Position numbers and translations under genes: made by a program | Shown here: one piece after another, positions 55,023-63,550 of the stretch | Position numbering within the stretch: the stretch's first letter is position 1 | Layout: each line of letters starts with the position of its first letter | Notes under the pieces: model-generated | Told to the model about the DNA's origin: nothing | Database searches by the model: none | What the model saw: only the letters and a program-made list of their open reading frames with translations | Origin: Bacillus sp. FJAT-27225 | Lineage (GTDB): Bacteria > Bacillota > Bacilli > Bacillales > Cytobacillaceae | Direction of reading: 5' to 3' | Assembly: GCF_001685025.1 (NCBI RefSeq) | Contig: NZ_MAYU01000001.1 | Span: 627,971 to 691,970 of the forward strand | Length of the DNA: 64,000 bases

Positions 55023-55699
55023 TGTTTCCCCACTCTCTCTTTAACTAATGCCATGATTGTATCAGCCACCTGCTGGATTGACAGGGCAGTTGTATCTATT
55101 TCAACCGCATCTTTAGCTTTCACCAAAGGAGCAACTTCACGCTCCGAATCAAGTTTGTCCCGGGCAGCTATTTCTTTCTTCAACGTATCCAGGTCGGAAG
55201 CAAAACCTTTGGCACTATTTTCGGCATGCCTTCTAGCAGCCCGTTCATCCACACTTGCAAGCAAGAATACTTTTACTTCAGCATCGGGCAGGACATGGGT
55301 ACCAATATCGCGGCCATCCATGACCACACCTCCATGTTCTGCAAACTTTTGCTGCCTTTTCACCATTTCTTCCCTTACCTTCCGATGCCTTGAAACAATC
55401 GAAACAGAGTTGGTTACTTCTGCAGTACGTATGTCCCCGGTTACTTCCTGGCCATCAAGAAATACGAGCTGCCCTTTGTCAGATGGATATAGGCCAATAG
55501 AGGTACCAAGCAGCATATCAATCAAGTTCTCTTCATTCTCCAAGTCAACCCCGTTTTTAAGAGCTTTATAGGTGAGAGCCCTGTACATCGCACCAGTGTC
55601 AATGTAAATGTAGGAAAGCCTTTCAGCGATTATTTTTGCCACTGTGCTTTTTCCGGCAGCTGCTGGGCCGTCAATAGCAATTGAAATTTTCTTATCCAT
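55019..55699 (-). CDS. cmk: Cytidylate kinase
   Basis: Phosphorylates CMP and dCMP. The 226-residue protein has the P-loop [16 protein letters not shown] (about 6-21), [15 protein letters not shown], and [22 protein letters not shown]. The ATG at 55699 ([11 protein letters not shown]) follows AGGAGG; the 36-residue extension to 55807 is unsupported. First gene of cmk-acyltransferase, with ypfD beyond. Confidence 0.97.
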   Translation of the reverse strand: MDKKISIAIDGPAAAGKSTVAKIIAERLSYIYIDTGAMYRALTYKALKNGVDLENEENLIDMLLGTSIGLYPSDKGQLVFLDGQEVTGDIRTAEVTNSVSIVSRHRKVREEMVKRQQKFAEHGGVVMDGRDIGTHVLPDAEVKVFLLASVDERAARRHAENSAKGFASDLDTLKKEIAARDKLDSEREVAPLVKAKDAVEIDTTALSIQQVADTIMALVKERVGKQ

Positions 55700-55894
55700 A
55701 AATCCTCCTGTATATAACCGTTGCATATCTTTGCTGAATTCATTTTCTATATAGAGTGAACTTAAGCTACTGGATTTTTGCGCCAATCCAATTAGGTATT
55801 CTTTCATTCAACATATATAGCTACCAATTATTTATTTTACCATAGATTAAATGATTTTTTGATATAGGATGTTATATAAATCGAACTTAAGAAT

Positions 55895-55992
55895 TTTGCA
55901 CCACAAAGGGAAGGTCCCAAGTAACGTGCCGATATCATAAGAGAGCGCAAGCGCCTTGGTCATCGCCGTAAAGATTGGACTGAAGGCGCGGG
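55895..55992. repeat. Degenerate interspersed repeat fragment upstream of cmk
   Basis: TTTTGCACCACAAAGGGAAG resembles the family start, and GCGCAAGCGCCTTGGTCATC GCCGTAAAG recurs in inverted or related form at 440-480 and 43900-43985. Ends in GGGAGCTAGA. No gene is present between 55700 and 56060. Confidence 0.55.
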
Positions 55993-56032
55993 AGCTAGAT
56001 AATTATTAATGAAAAGTTATACTTTCTAAACA

Positions 56033-56061
56033 GTAAAAGAAGGACAGGATTTCTCCTGCCC
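56033..56061 (-). terminator. Intrinsic terminator of ypfB
   Basis: GGGCAGGA and TCCTGTCC around GAAA, then TTCTTTT on the minus strand, immediately after the ypfB stop. Confidence 0.8.
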
Positions 56062-56241
56062 CTACTTATCCTGGAAGGATTCGAGGAAATCCGTGTACGA
56101 TTCGGACTTCCCTCCTTCATATTTTGTAATTGGTAGAACTTCCTGTAACAACCCAAATTGATGAAATATCAGCTGTGCAAGGATTAAAAATAGCAGCTGT
56201 GCGACAGCAATTTTAATCATTATGCGTTCAATTCTTTTCAT
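56062..56241 (-). CDS. ypfB: YpfB-like DUF5359 small membrane protein
   Basis: A 59-residue protein beginning MKRIERIMIKIAVAQLLFLI, with one membrane segment (about 8-28) and a short hydrophilic tail ending FLESFQDK. Length, hydrophobic pattern and place between ypeB and cmk fit B. subtilis YpfB. It has the modest ribosome binding site AGAGAGCGG. The neighbouring ypfA of B. subtilis, a PilZ-domain protein, has no counterpart here: only 88 bases separate ypfB from ypeB. Confidence 0.7.
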   Translation of the reverse strand: MKRIERIMIKIAVAQLLFLILAQLIFHQFGLLQEVLPITKYEGGKSESYTDFLESFQDK

Positions 56242-56329
56242 AACCGCTCTCTTTTCACTTGGATTTGCCTACAGTATCGCCCAAGATGATCATTTTAAAC
56301 GGTTCCTACAATTGAAAACACGGCCTATA

Positions 56330-57676
56330 TCATGCACCCTCGTACAATGCTTCAGCTTCTTTTAGCTTATCAACCTTCTCTTCATCGCCATTCTTTGCAT
56401 TAATATAGATCCGGTACGTATCATCACCTAGAGTTCCCAGGAATTCATAACATAGGACTTCCTCCCGTACATCATTGACAATGACCGCCTGGCGTTCTTC
56501 CATTATTTTTACTTTTGGATTAATTTTCTTTCTTGCTTCTTCACTGGTGATTGCAGGTTTATCCAACTTTCGGTCTTTATGGTTTTTCCAATAATCTTCT
56601 GCTGAAAGACCAACTGGCATTCCATTATCAAGGGCAATCTTTACCTTCACCGAATCAGGATAAATCCTCGTCTCTCCTATTTTAGTAACAAATGTAAAGA
56701 CGCCCACCGAATCATATTGCGCACTCTCAAATAATTCCATTGAGGAGAAGCCGTTCTCCTTGAGGAAGGCAAGGGCACGATTGCTGGCTTCATTTAAGGA
56801 AATGGATGCCTTATTAACGGGCCGGTTATTCAAAAACCAAATGGGATAGCCGCCTTTTTGAGTAATATCCATCATGGCTTCCAAACCTGTTTGGTTATTC
56901 TTGACTGATACTGAATAAAACCCGTAGTCTGATCCTTTTCCATTTTTAGTGACTTTTGTTTTGGCATTTCCATCAAAACCGATATATTTCCTGGCTGTTG
57001 CTACTGCCTCTTTTTTTGATATTTTTTTACCAGGAAGATCATTGAAGTTGGCATCACTTTTTTTCATATCGACGAAACCAGGGCCGAAATCTGTTTCTCC
57101 ATAACCTGAAACCGTTTTTTCTACGGTTTTAAAACCATCAATAATTGTATTGTCACTGTTTTCCCGGCCAGAGGCCAGAGCGAGTTCCACATCCATCCAG
57201 CGAAGATTGTTTTTAAGAACCGTATGCTGTACTTTTCTCAAATCCTCCTGAACATCGCCGGCTTCTTTATACAGCGACTGCAAAGCTTTGTATTCATGGT
57301 CAGTAAGCGGTTCTTTTTCAAGGTCCCTTACCGCTGTCCTGTAGCTGAAGTCACCTACACTGCTTAGGAATTCTTCCGTTTTATTAAACGGGAGCAAGGA
57401 AAGAGGAAGCTGCCCAACATCCTGGCGTGCTTCCGCAGTAATCCTCCAAACCTCGGCAAGGGAAGGCGACAGTGACTTGCGTGTATTCATAGCTAATGTT
57501 GATCCTAATTCATCATGAAGCAAATCGATTTCATATGTGAGTTCGTGAAAAGATTTTTGGTAAGTATTCTCTGCATTGATCAGAACTGCATTCTTTTCTT
57601 TATGCTCCTGATATCCCCAGTAACCGGTCCCTGCAAGGGCAACCACGAGGATAACGATTATTACGTTTCTAATCAT
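56330..57676 (-). CDS. ypeB: Germination protein YpeB
   Basis: YpeB stabilises and places the cortex-lytic enzyme SleB in the spore. The 448-residue protein has an N-terminal membrane anchor (about 1-20), a helical domain and C-terminal PepSY-like repeats. The opening MIRNVIIVILVVALAGTGYW matches B. subtilis, so I take the ATG at 57676 with AGGTGAAGGAA upstream; the frame starting with GTG at 57685 is on that site. It follows sleB by 14 bases, the standard sleB-ypeB operon. Confidence 0.95.
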   Translation of the reverse strand: MIRNVIIVILVVALAGTGYWGYQEHKEKNAVLINAENTYQKSFHELTYEIDLLHDELGSTLAMNTRKSLSPSLAEVWRITAEARQDVGQLPLSLLPFNKTEEFLSSVGDFSYRTAVRDLEKEPLTDHEYKALQSLYKEAGDVQEDLRKVQHTVLKNNLRWMDVELALASGRENSDNTIIDGFKTVEKTVSGYGETDFGPGFVDMKKSDANFNDLPGKKISKKEAVATARKYIGFDGNAKTKVTKNGKGSDYGFYSVSVKNNQTGLEAMMDITQKGGYPIWFLNNRPVNKASISLNEASNRALAFLKENGFSSMELFESAQYDSVGVFTFVTKIGETRIYPDSVKVKIALDNGMPVGLSAEDYWKNHKDRKLDKPAITSEEARKKINPKVKIMEERQAVIVNDVREEVLCYEFLGTLGDDTYRIYINAKNGDEEKVDKLKEAEALYEGA

Positions 57677-57690
57677 TTCCTTCACCTGCT

Positions 57691-58431
57691 TTATTTACAG
57701 AATATATGCCTTCCGATCCTTTTGATTTGGGGGCGTGACCAAATCCACTTGCTTGTTGCTGTATCCGGATTGAAATAATAAGTTGCGTTTCCAGTAGGAT
57801 CCCAGCCATTTATCGCATCCATTACAGCCTTTTTCGCAGTCTCGTTGGGAGTGAGCCATATTTGTCCGTCAGCGACAGCCGTAAACGCTAGGGGTTCAAA
57901 AATGACCCCAGAAATGGTGTCAGGAAATGTAGAGCTTTCCAATCTGTTCAAAATGACAGCCGCAACAGCAACCTGCCCTTCGTATGGTTCACCTCTTGCT
58001 TCTCCGTACACCGCATTGGCCATAAGCTTTATATCATTCTGGGAAAAGCCATTTGGGACATTCGTTGCCGATGGTTTTGCCTGTCCGGCAGCTTTTGTTG
58101 TGCCTCCGCCAGGCTTGTTATACTTGGTGGCCTTTACAAGCTTTGATTTTGTATTTTCACCTGCGAGACCATCAACCTTCATTCCAAACTCATATTGAAA
58201 ATTCCTGAGCGCCCAGTACGTTCTCCATCCAAAGACTCCATCTATTTTCCCAGTATAAAAGCCAATGTATTTCAGTCTTGATTGCAGCTCAATTACATCT
58301 TCCCCTACTGCGCCATGCTGGATGACCTGATTGCTGAACGCTTCTGCTTTTTCACCTGTCGCAGAAAGGACGGGAAGGCATAGCAATAAAACTAATGTGC
58401 ATATGCGGACCGCCATCCACTTCTTTTTCAT
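57691..58431 (-). CDS. sleB: Spore cortex-lytic enzyme SleB
   Basis: A lytic transglycosylase that degrades spore cortex during germination. The 246-residue protein has a signal peptide (about 1-31), a PG_binding_1 domain (about 43-100, VIELQSRLKYIGFYTGKIDG), a Gly/Lys/Pro-rich linker, and a hydrolase-2 catalytic domain with the catalytic glutamate (about residue 144) in NAVYGEARGEPYEGQVAVAAVILNR-type sequence. The ATG at 58431 has GGAGGTACC upstream. First gene of sleB-ypeB; forespore expression is expected. Confidence 0.96.
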   Translation of the reverse strand: MKKKWMAVRICTLVLLLCLPVLSATGEKAEAFSNQVIQHGAVGEDVIELQSRLKYIGFYTGKIDGVFGWRTYWALRNFQYEFGMKVDGLAGENTKSKLVKATKYNKPGGGTTKAAGQAKPSATNVPNGFSQNDIKLMANAVYGEARGEPYEGQVAVAAVILNRLESSTFPDTISGVIFEPLAFTAVADGQIWLTPNETAKKAVMDAINGWDPTGNATYYFNPDTATSKWIWSRPQIKRIGRHIFCK

Positions 58432-58586
58432 TTTTGGTACCTCCATTTCCATTCATTCTATATTGAGTGTATTTTTTGTAAGACAGGCGATTTTATACAA
58501 TAAAATTCATGGAGAATCATAAGTAAAGAAATTTAGGAGAATCTATCATCTCGTCCAATGTTTAATCGTTAGCTTTAGTAAACGGA

Positions 58587-58837
58587 ACTGTTGATTTTCG
58601 CTCCACAAGGGAAGCTCCCAAGAATCAGCATCGCAGGGACAGGCGCCTTTTGCCTGTCACGAGGCACTTCGCTTTCCGCGGGCGGTCTGGGAGCCTCCTC
58701 GGCGCTAGCGCCTCCGGGGTCTCCCAATGACCTTTTCTCCCGCAGGATATTGAACAACTTCCTCGAGTAATCCCACGCACGAAGGAAATGCGTATGCATT
58801 TCCGAGGAGTCTTCGTGCCTTCCGCTCAAATCAACTG
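58587..58837. repeat. Full-length interspersed repeat copy upstream of sleB
   Basis: A 250-base copy from ACTGTTGATTTTCGCTCCAC to CTTCCGCTCAAATCAACT, the clearest example of the unit with both inverted ends. It contains GACAGGCG-CTTTTGCCTGTC hairpin arms, CTTCGCTTTCCGCGGGCGGT and GGCGCTAGCGCC. It lies between the sleB start and the prsW terminator, and no gene is seen in the 500-base gap. Confidence 0.8.
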
Positions 58838-58873
58838 CTCGAATATAACAATTCCTTTAACACAGCCTATCGA

Positions 58874-58919
58874 TAAAAAAAGAGTATAAACCCCTCAAAG
58901 ATGAGAAGTTTATACTCTT
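58874..58919 (-). terminator. Intrinsic terminator of prsW
   Basis: AAGAGTATAAAC and GTTTATACTCTT form a 12-bp perfect stem with a small inner hairpin, followed by seven T residues on the minus strand, 17 bases after the prsW stop. Confidence 0.9.
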
Positions 58920-58935
58920 CAAATATTCCAGAGAA

Positions 58936-59628
58936 TTACTGCAAGTGAAGGGGTTTTTGAGGTTGATACTTGCTTTTGAGATGGGCAGCACTTAAGATCC
59001 GCGCTTTTTTAACTTTCCTGAATGCAAACCACCAAAGGAAAACCATAAATGGTGTTATAATGTATATCCAATTTTCCTGAGTGATTAAGATAAAATCATA
59101 GATTCCATGAAGAACGACTGGCAAGGTTATTGATAAAAACAACCACCATTTTTGGTTTGTTTTACTGAATTTTGTTTTTCCGAGATAAAATCCCATAATC
59201 ACCCCAAATAAGGCATGGCTTGGAACTGGAAGCAGTGCACGGCCTAATGCATGCTCTACACCATTTCCAATCAAATACAAAATATTTTCCACAGTAGCAA
59301 AGCCAAGCGAAACAGCCGCACCATACACAATACCATCAAAGGGCTCATCAAAAGCAATGTGCCTGTAAATCACATAATACAGAATGAACCACTTAACGAA
59401 TTCCTCTAACAGGCCAGCTGAAAAGAACGCTTCCGCCAAACCTGAATTAACCACATTCTCGACAGAGAGGACGTGCTGTATAAACATGATTGGAAAAACG
59501 AGCAAGGCTCCATTTAAAAAAGCCCTTAATACAACTGAAAGCGGTTCCGCTTCTACTTCATCCTTCAAATAGAAATAACTGAGCAATGCGAGGCCGGGTG
59601 CAATCCCGGCAGAAAAGACCCCCAGCAT
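58936..59628 (-). CDS. prsW: Membrane protease PrsW
   Basis: PrsW makes the first cut in the anti-sigma factor RsiW and so activates sigma-W in envelope stress. The 230-residue protein has about seven hydrophobic segments and the family motifs EEFVKW (Glu75, Glu76), an [19 protein letters not shown] segment, and [13 protein letters not shown] with HGIYDF. It lies between sleB and the gudB/ypdA block as in B. subtilis (ypdC). AAAGGAGGCC precedes the ATG. Confidence 0.95.
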   Translation of the reverse strand: MLGVFSAGIAPGLALLSYFYLKDEVEAEPLSVVLRAFLNGALLVFPIMFIQHVLSVENVVNSGLAEAFFSAGLLEEFVKWFILYYVIYRHIAFDEPFDGIVYGAAVSLGFATVENILYLIGNGVEHALGRALLPVPSHALFGVIMGFYLGKTKFSKTNQKWWLFLSITLPVVLHGIYDFILITQENWIYIITPFMVFLWWFAFRKVKKARILSAAHLKSKYQPQKPLHLQ

Positions 59629-59807
59629 GCACGGCCTCCTTTCTTTAAAGATGCGAACACATCTTATCCTGAATTTCCATTTCCTTTATGGTAACACGGT
59701 GGGAACAGAAAGAAAATGGGAACTTTTCTTGTGAAAAATGTTTGTCTTTACTAACAACGAGGCAAGCTGAAATTTTTATCTTTATTTAGAAAACAAAGTA
59801 CAGGTCA

Positions 59808-59868
59808 CAAATAAAGGCTACTCGTTACCTTTTCTATGCATTTCGCTGTGCAAGGTGACGAGTAGCCT
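59808..59868 (-). terminator. Terminator of ansA
   Basis: AGGCTACTCGT-ACC and GGT-ACGAGTAGCCT form a long stem, 15 bp with one mismatch, around about 23 bases, then TTTATTT on the minus strand, after ansA. Confidence 0.75.
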
Positions 59869-59889
59869 ATTTGCTGCCGGGTGAGTTTT

Positions 59890-60846
59890 TTAAAATATTA
59901 TTTTTGTGACACCGCTGGCAAGAGCAACACCAAGTTTAATTCTTGCCTTTTTAGAATCATTATCACTACCAAGAATTGCGCCCTTTTTATAAAGGTCATA
60001 AGCGCTCCCTTTATAGTCATAAGTCGTATAAACTGTACCTTCTTCAGCACTGGTTGTTATAACGATCAATATGCCTTCAGCGATAGCCTTTTCAATTTCA
60101 TCCATCATTAATGGAGCTACCTGGCCACGGCCGACTCCCTCAAGCACAATTCCCTTCGCTCCGCTTTCTCTGGCAGCTTTAATAAATATTCCATCTCCGC
60201 CCATATAGCATTTGACTATCTCAATACGCGGTATAGAGGATTTTAACTTAAATACTTCCCGCCTAATAGGCTTTTGGTAGATAAATACCTCATCATTGTC
60301 GATAATGCCCAAATAACCGAATCCAAAGACACTGAATCCTTGTATATTGGAAGCATGCTCCTTTTTAACATAACGCGCACCGAAAATCCGTTCATTAAAG
60401 ACTACGACTGTGCCGGTGCCGCGTAAATCGCTTGAGCAGGCTGAATAGATCGCATGCCTTAAGTTAATAAACACATCGCTGCCCAAATCATCTGGCGATC
60501 TTTGTGACCCTGTAACAACAACAGGCCGTTCATCATCAATAGTCAGGTCAAGAAAGTAGGCAGTTTCCTCCATTGTGTCGGTACCATGGGTAACAACTGC
60601 CCCACAAATCGTATCATCCTTGAAATATTCCTCAATTCTTTCTTTCAAGTAAATCAGATCATCAAACGTAATATGCATGCTGGCCTTTTGGAATACGGAT
60701 TCTACTATTACTTCTATATCATCCGGAAGCTTGCAGCGCTCTGCTAATTCTTCCCCCGTCATTTCCCCTGAGGCCAGTTTGCCAGAATCCTTGTTTGGTT
60801 TACTGGCAATGGTGCCGCCTGTGGTCAACAATACTACTTTTCTCAT
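59890..60846 (-). CDS. ansA: L-asparaginase (type I)
   Basis: Hydrolyses asparagine to aspartate and ammonia. The 318-residue protein has the catalytic-threonine motif LLTTGGTIASKPN (about 6-18) and the second motif VVTHGTDTMEETAYFLD, with no signal peptide, so it is probably cytoplasmic. It lies between ypdA and prsW; B. subtilis has its asparaginase genes elsewhere. ATG at 60846 follows AGGGTGATT. Confidence 0.92.
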   Translation of the reverse strand: MRKVVLLTTGGTIASKPNKDSGKLASGEMTGEELAERCKLPDDIEVIVESVFQKASMHITFDDLIYLKERIEEYFKDDTICGAVVTHGTDTMEETAYFLDLTIDDERPVVVTGSQRSPDDLGSDVFINLRHAIYSACSSDLRGTGTVVVFNERIFGARYVKKEHASNIQGFSVFGFGYLGIIDNDEVFIYQKPIRREVFKLKSSIPRIEIVKCYMGGDGIFIKAARESGAKGIVLEGVGRGQVAPLMMDEIEKAIAEGILIVITTSAEEGTVYTTYDYKGSAYDLYKKGAILGSDNDSKKARIKLGVALASGVTKIIF

Positions 60847-60893
60847 TCAATCACCCTGATTCGTTAAAAGCATCAGGCCTGCCCAATGCTTTA

Positions 60894-61853
60894 TTATTTA
60901 TTTGTTAGAGCTTTTGCAATCACGTCTCCATGGAATCTTCCATTTTCAATAAAAATTTCATTTGCATTATTTCCGGCAGCAATCACACCTGCAATAAAGA
61001 TTCCTGGTACATTTGTTTCCATTGTTTCGGGATTATAGCTGGGCCTGCCTGTTTTACGATCAATTTCAACACCGATTTGCTTTAAGAAATTGTGGTCTGG
61101 ATGATATCCGGTCATCGCAAACACAAAATCATTCTGAATTCGCTGGATGCGTCCATCCTTTTCAAAAAATACCTCCTGCTCTGTTATTTCCTTCACATGA
61201 GCATTAAATTCAAGGCGGATTGCCCCGTTTCGGACAAGCGAATCAAATTCTGGAAGAATCCATGGTTTAATGCTTTGAGAGTATTCACTTCCCCTATAAA
61301 GCACGGTTACTCTTGCCCCAGCTTTATTTAATTCAATCGCTGCGTCCACACTGGAATTTTTTCCTCCAATAACGCATACGTCTTTATCAAAATAAGGGTG
61401 GCCTTCCTTAAAATAATGGAATACCTTAGGCAAGCTCTCTCCAGGAACACCCATATAATTTGGGTTATCATAATAGCCAGTCGCAATAATAACATACGGT
61501 GTTTCGTAAATATCTTTTTCCGTCTTAACCGTAAAAAGACTGTCTTTTTTATTAATAGAAGTTACTTTTTCGAACGAACTGATCCTCAATTGCTTCCTTT
61601 TTACAACTTCTCTGTAGTAAACTAGCGCCTGGAGCCTGACCGGCTTGTAATTTTCCGTGATGAACGGTACATTGCCTATTTCAAGCTTCTCGCTAGTGCT
61701 AAAAAATGTCTGATGGGTTGGATAGTGATAAATTGCATTCACGATATTTCCCTTTTCAATAATAAGCGGGTTTTTGCCAGCATTCTTCAATGATATTGCA
61801 GCAGCTAGGCCACATGGACCAGCTCCAATAATAATGATATCTTCTTTTTGCAT
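60894..61853 (-). CDS. ypdA: Bacillithiol disulfide reductase YpdA
   Basis: An FAD/NADPH oxidoreductase (Bdr) reported to reduce oxidised bacillithiol. The 319-residue protein has the FAD motif IIGAGPCGLAAAISL (about 6-20), the NADPH motif VIGGKNSSVDAAIEL and FAMTGYHPDHNFL. The ATG at 61853 (MQKEDIIIIG) follows CAGGAG and matches the B. subtilis N-terminus. It lies next to gudB as in B. subtilis. bshA and bshB1, which make bacillithiol, are 40 kb away in the window. Confidence 0.95.
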   Translation of the reverse strand: MQKEDIIIIGAGPCGLAAAISLKNAGKNPLIIEKGNIVNAIYHYPTHQTFFSTSEKLEIGNVPFITENYKPVRLQALVYYREVVKRKQLRISSFEKVTSINKKDSLFTVKTEKDIYETPYVIIATGYYDNPNYMGVPGESLPKVFHYFKEGHPYFDKDVCVIGGKNSSVDAAIELNKAGARVTVLYRGSEYSQSIKPWILPEFDSLVRNGAIRLEFNAHVKEITEQEVFFEKDGRIQRIQNDFVFAMTGYHPDHNFLKQIGVEIDRKTGRPSYNPETMETNVPGIFIAGVIAAGNNANEIFIENGRFHGDVIAKALTNK

Positions 61854-61902
61854 CGTTGCCACTCCTGAAACTATTATTAGATTAACTTAGGTTCTATACT
61901 CT

Positions 61903-61938
61903 GGTGTCGATTTCCGTTCCACAACAGGAAGCTCCGCA
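61903..61938. repeat. Left-end stub of the interspersed repeat
   Basis: GGTGTCGATTTCCGTTCCAC followed by AGGAAGCTCC matches the left end of the family (173-215, 58587-58620). Only about 35 bases remain. It sits between the gudB terminator and ypdA. Confidence 0.5.
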
Positions 61939-61953
61939 CTGTCGTTCTTTCGC

Positions 61954-61989
61954 GAAAAAAAATCCCCTATCTGTTATGATAGGAGATTT
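61954..61989 (-). terminator. Intrinsic terminator of gudB
   Basis: AAATCTCCTATC and GATAGGGGATTT pair around a 6-base loop, then seven or more T residues on the minus strand, about 50 bases after the gudB stop. Confidence 0.88.
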
Positions 61990-62042
61990 TCATCAAGGTA
62001 TCAATGCAAAAGCAAATTGAGCCTATACAGGAATGGTTTGGA

Positions 62043-63317
62043 TTAAATCCAGCCCCTGAAACGGCTGGCTTCAGCCATTTTGCGAACCCCAACCATATAA
62101 GCAGCCAAACGCATATCGACGCGGCGGTTCTGGGCTGTCTCATAAATGTTCTTGAATGACTTTACCATCACTTTTTCAAGCTTTTCTTCTATTTCTTCCT
62201 CGGACCAATAATAGCCCTGGTTGTTTTGAACCCATTCGAAATAGGACACGGTTACTCCTCCGGAAGATGCAAGAACATCCGGTACCAGCAAGATTCCACG
62301 CTCAGTCAGGATTTCCGTAGCTTCCAAAGTTGTCGGGCCGTTGGCAGCTTCCACAACGATGCTTGCCCTTATATTGTGGGCATTATCTTCAGTAATCTGG
62401 TTTTCAATTGCTGCAGGAACAAGAATGTCACAATCAAGTTCCAGCAATTCTTTATTTGTGATTGTATTATTAAATAACTTTGTAACTGTACCAAAGCTAT
62501 CCCTGCGGTCAAGGAGGTAATCTATGTCGAGGCCATTCGGATCATAGAGAGCACCATATGCATCGGAAATTCCAATCACCTTCGCACCCGCATCATGCAT
62601 GAATTTTGATAGATAGCTTCCAGCGTTCCCAAATCCCTGGACAACAACCCGAGCTCCTTTAAGCTCGATGCCCTTCTTCTTTGCCGCCTCACGAATGCAA
62701 AGGGTTACCCCTTTTGCAGTTGCTGATTCACGGCCGTGGGAACCTCCAAGGACAAGCGGTTTCCCTGTAATGAATCCAGGTGAATTGAATTCATCAATCC
62801 TGCTGTATTCATCCATCATCCAAGCCATGATTTGAGAGTTGGTAAATACATCCGGTGCCGGAATATCTTTTGTAGGGCCAACAATCTGGCTTATTGCCCT
62901 GACATATCCGCGGCTAAGCCTTTCCAGTTCACGGAATGACATATCGCGTGGATCACAAATGATCCCGCCCTTTGCTCCTCCATATGGGAGGTCTACAATT
63001 CCGCATTTAAGGCTCATCCATATTGAAAGTGCCTTAATTTCCTTTTCTGTTACATTCGGGTGAAAGCGAATCCCGCCCTTCGTCGGTCCGACTGCATCAT
63101 TGTGCTGGGCCCTGTATCCGGTAAAGATCCTGATCGATCCATCATCCATGCGCACTGGTATCTTTACAGTCATCATCCGGATAGGCTCTTTCAGAAGCTC
63201 GTACACTTCTTCGGGATATCCAAGCTTCTCAAGTGCTTTATGGATGACAGTTTGCGTGGATTTAAGAACATCATGTTTTTCAAGATTCGTACTTTCATTA
63301 CCTTTCCCCGTTGCCAT
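62043..63317 (-). CDS. gudB: NAD-specific glutamate dehydrogenase
   Basis: Catabolic glutamate dehydrogenase feeding glutamate carbon to 2-oxoglutarate. The 424-residue protein has VGPTKGGIRFHPNVTEKEIKAL, the catalytic-lysine segment DLPYGGAKGGIICDP (about 108-122) and the dinucleotide motif VVVQGFGNAGSYLSKFM. Around residues 91-97 it reads EKEIKAL with no three-residue VKA duplication, so it should be the active form, unlike the cryptic gudB of the B. subtilis laboratory strain. ATG at 63317 follows TAGGAGG. It lies between ypbH and ypdA. Confidence 0.95.
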   Translation of the reverse strand: MATGKGNESTNLEKHDVLKSTQTVIHKALEKLGYPEEVYELLKEPIRMMTVKIPVRMDDGSIRIFTGYRAQHNDAVGPTKGGIRFHPNVTEKEIKALSIWMSLKCGIVDLPYGGAKGGIICDPRDMSFRELERLSRGYVRAISQIVGPTKDIPAPDVFTNSQIMAWMMDEYSRIDEFNSPGFITGKPLVLGGSHGRESATAKGVTLCIREAAKKKGIELKGARVVVQGFGNAGSYLSKFMHDAGAKVIGISDAYGALYDPNGLDIDYLLDRRDSFGTVTKLFNNTITNKELLELDCDILVPAAIENQITEDNAHNIRASIVVEAANGPTTLEATEILTERGILLVPDVLASSGGVTVSYFEWVQNNQGYYWSEEEIEEKLEKVMVKSFKNIYETAQNRRVDMRLAAYMVGVRKMAEASRFRGWI

Positions 63318-63369
63318 TTATAAACCTCCTAAGATATCACTGCTCGAAAGTTCGTGGCTTTCAGAGATA

Positions 63370-63398
63370 AGTATACACTTAAAAAAAGTTAATGCAAA
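63370..63398 (-). promoter_or_regulatory. Candidate sigma-A promoter of gudB
   Basis: TTTGCA and TATACT with a 17-base spacer on the minus strand, about 55 bases upstream of gudB. Confidence 0.6.
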
Positions 63399-63512
63399 GA
63401 TAAAAATGCCAATTCAGTCTATTCGCACAGATTTGTGTAAACGTTGTTAAATGAGTCATTTGACTACAGACACAAGTGCTATGGCCCTTTACCTCTCAGG
63501 GTTAGCGATAGG

Positions 63513-63550
63513 CAAAAAAATAGCGGCTGCCGCCAGGGGGGCTATCCGCT
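63513..63550 (-). terminator. Intrinsic terminator of ypbH
   Basis: AGCGG and CCGCT close a GC-rich imperfect hairpin followed by ATTTTTTT on the minus strand, directly at the ypbH stop. Confidence 0.75.
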
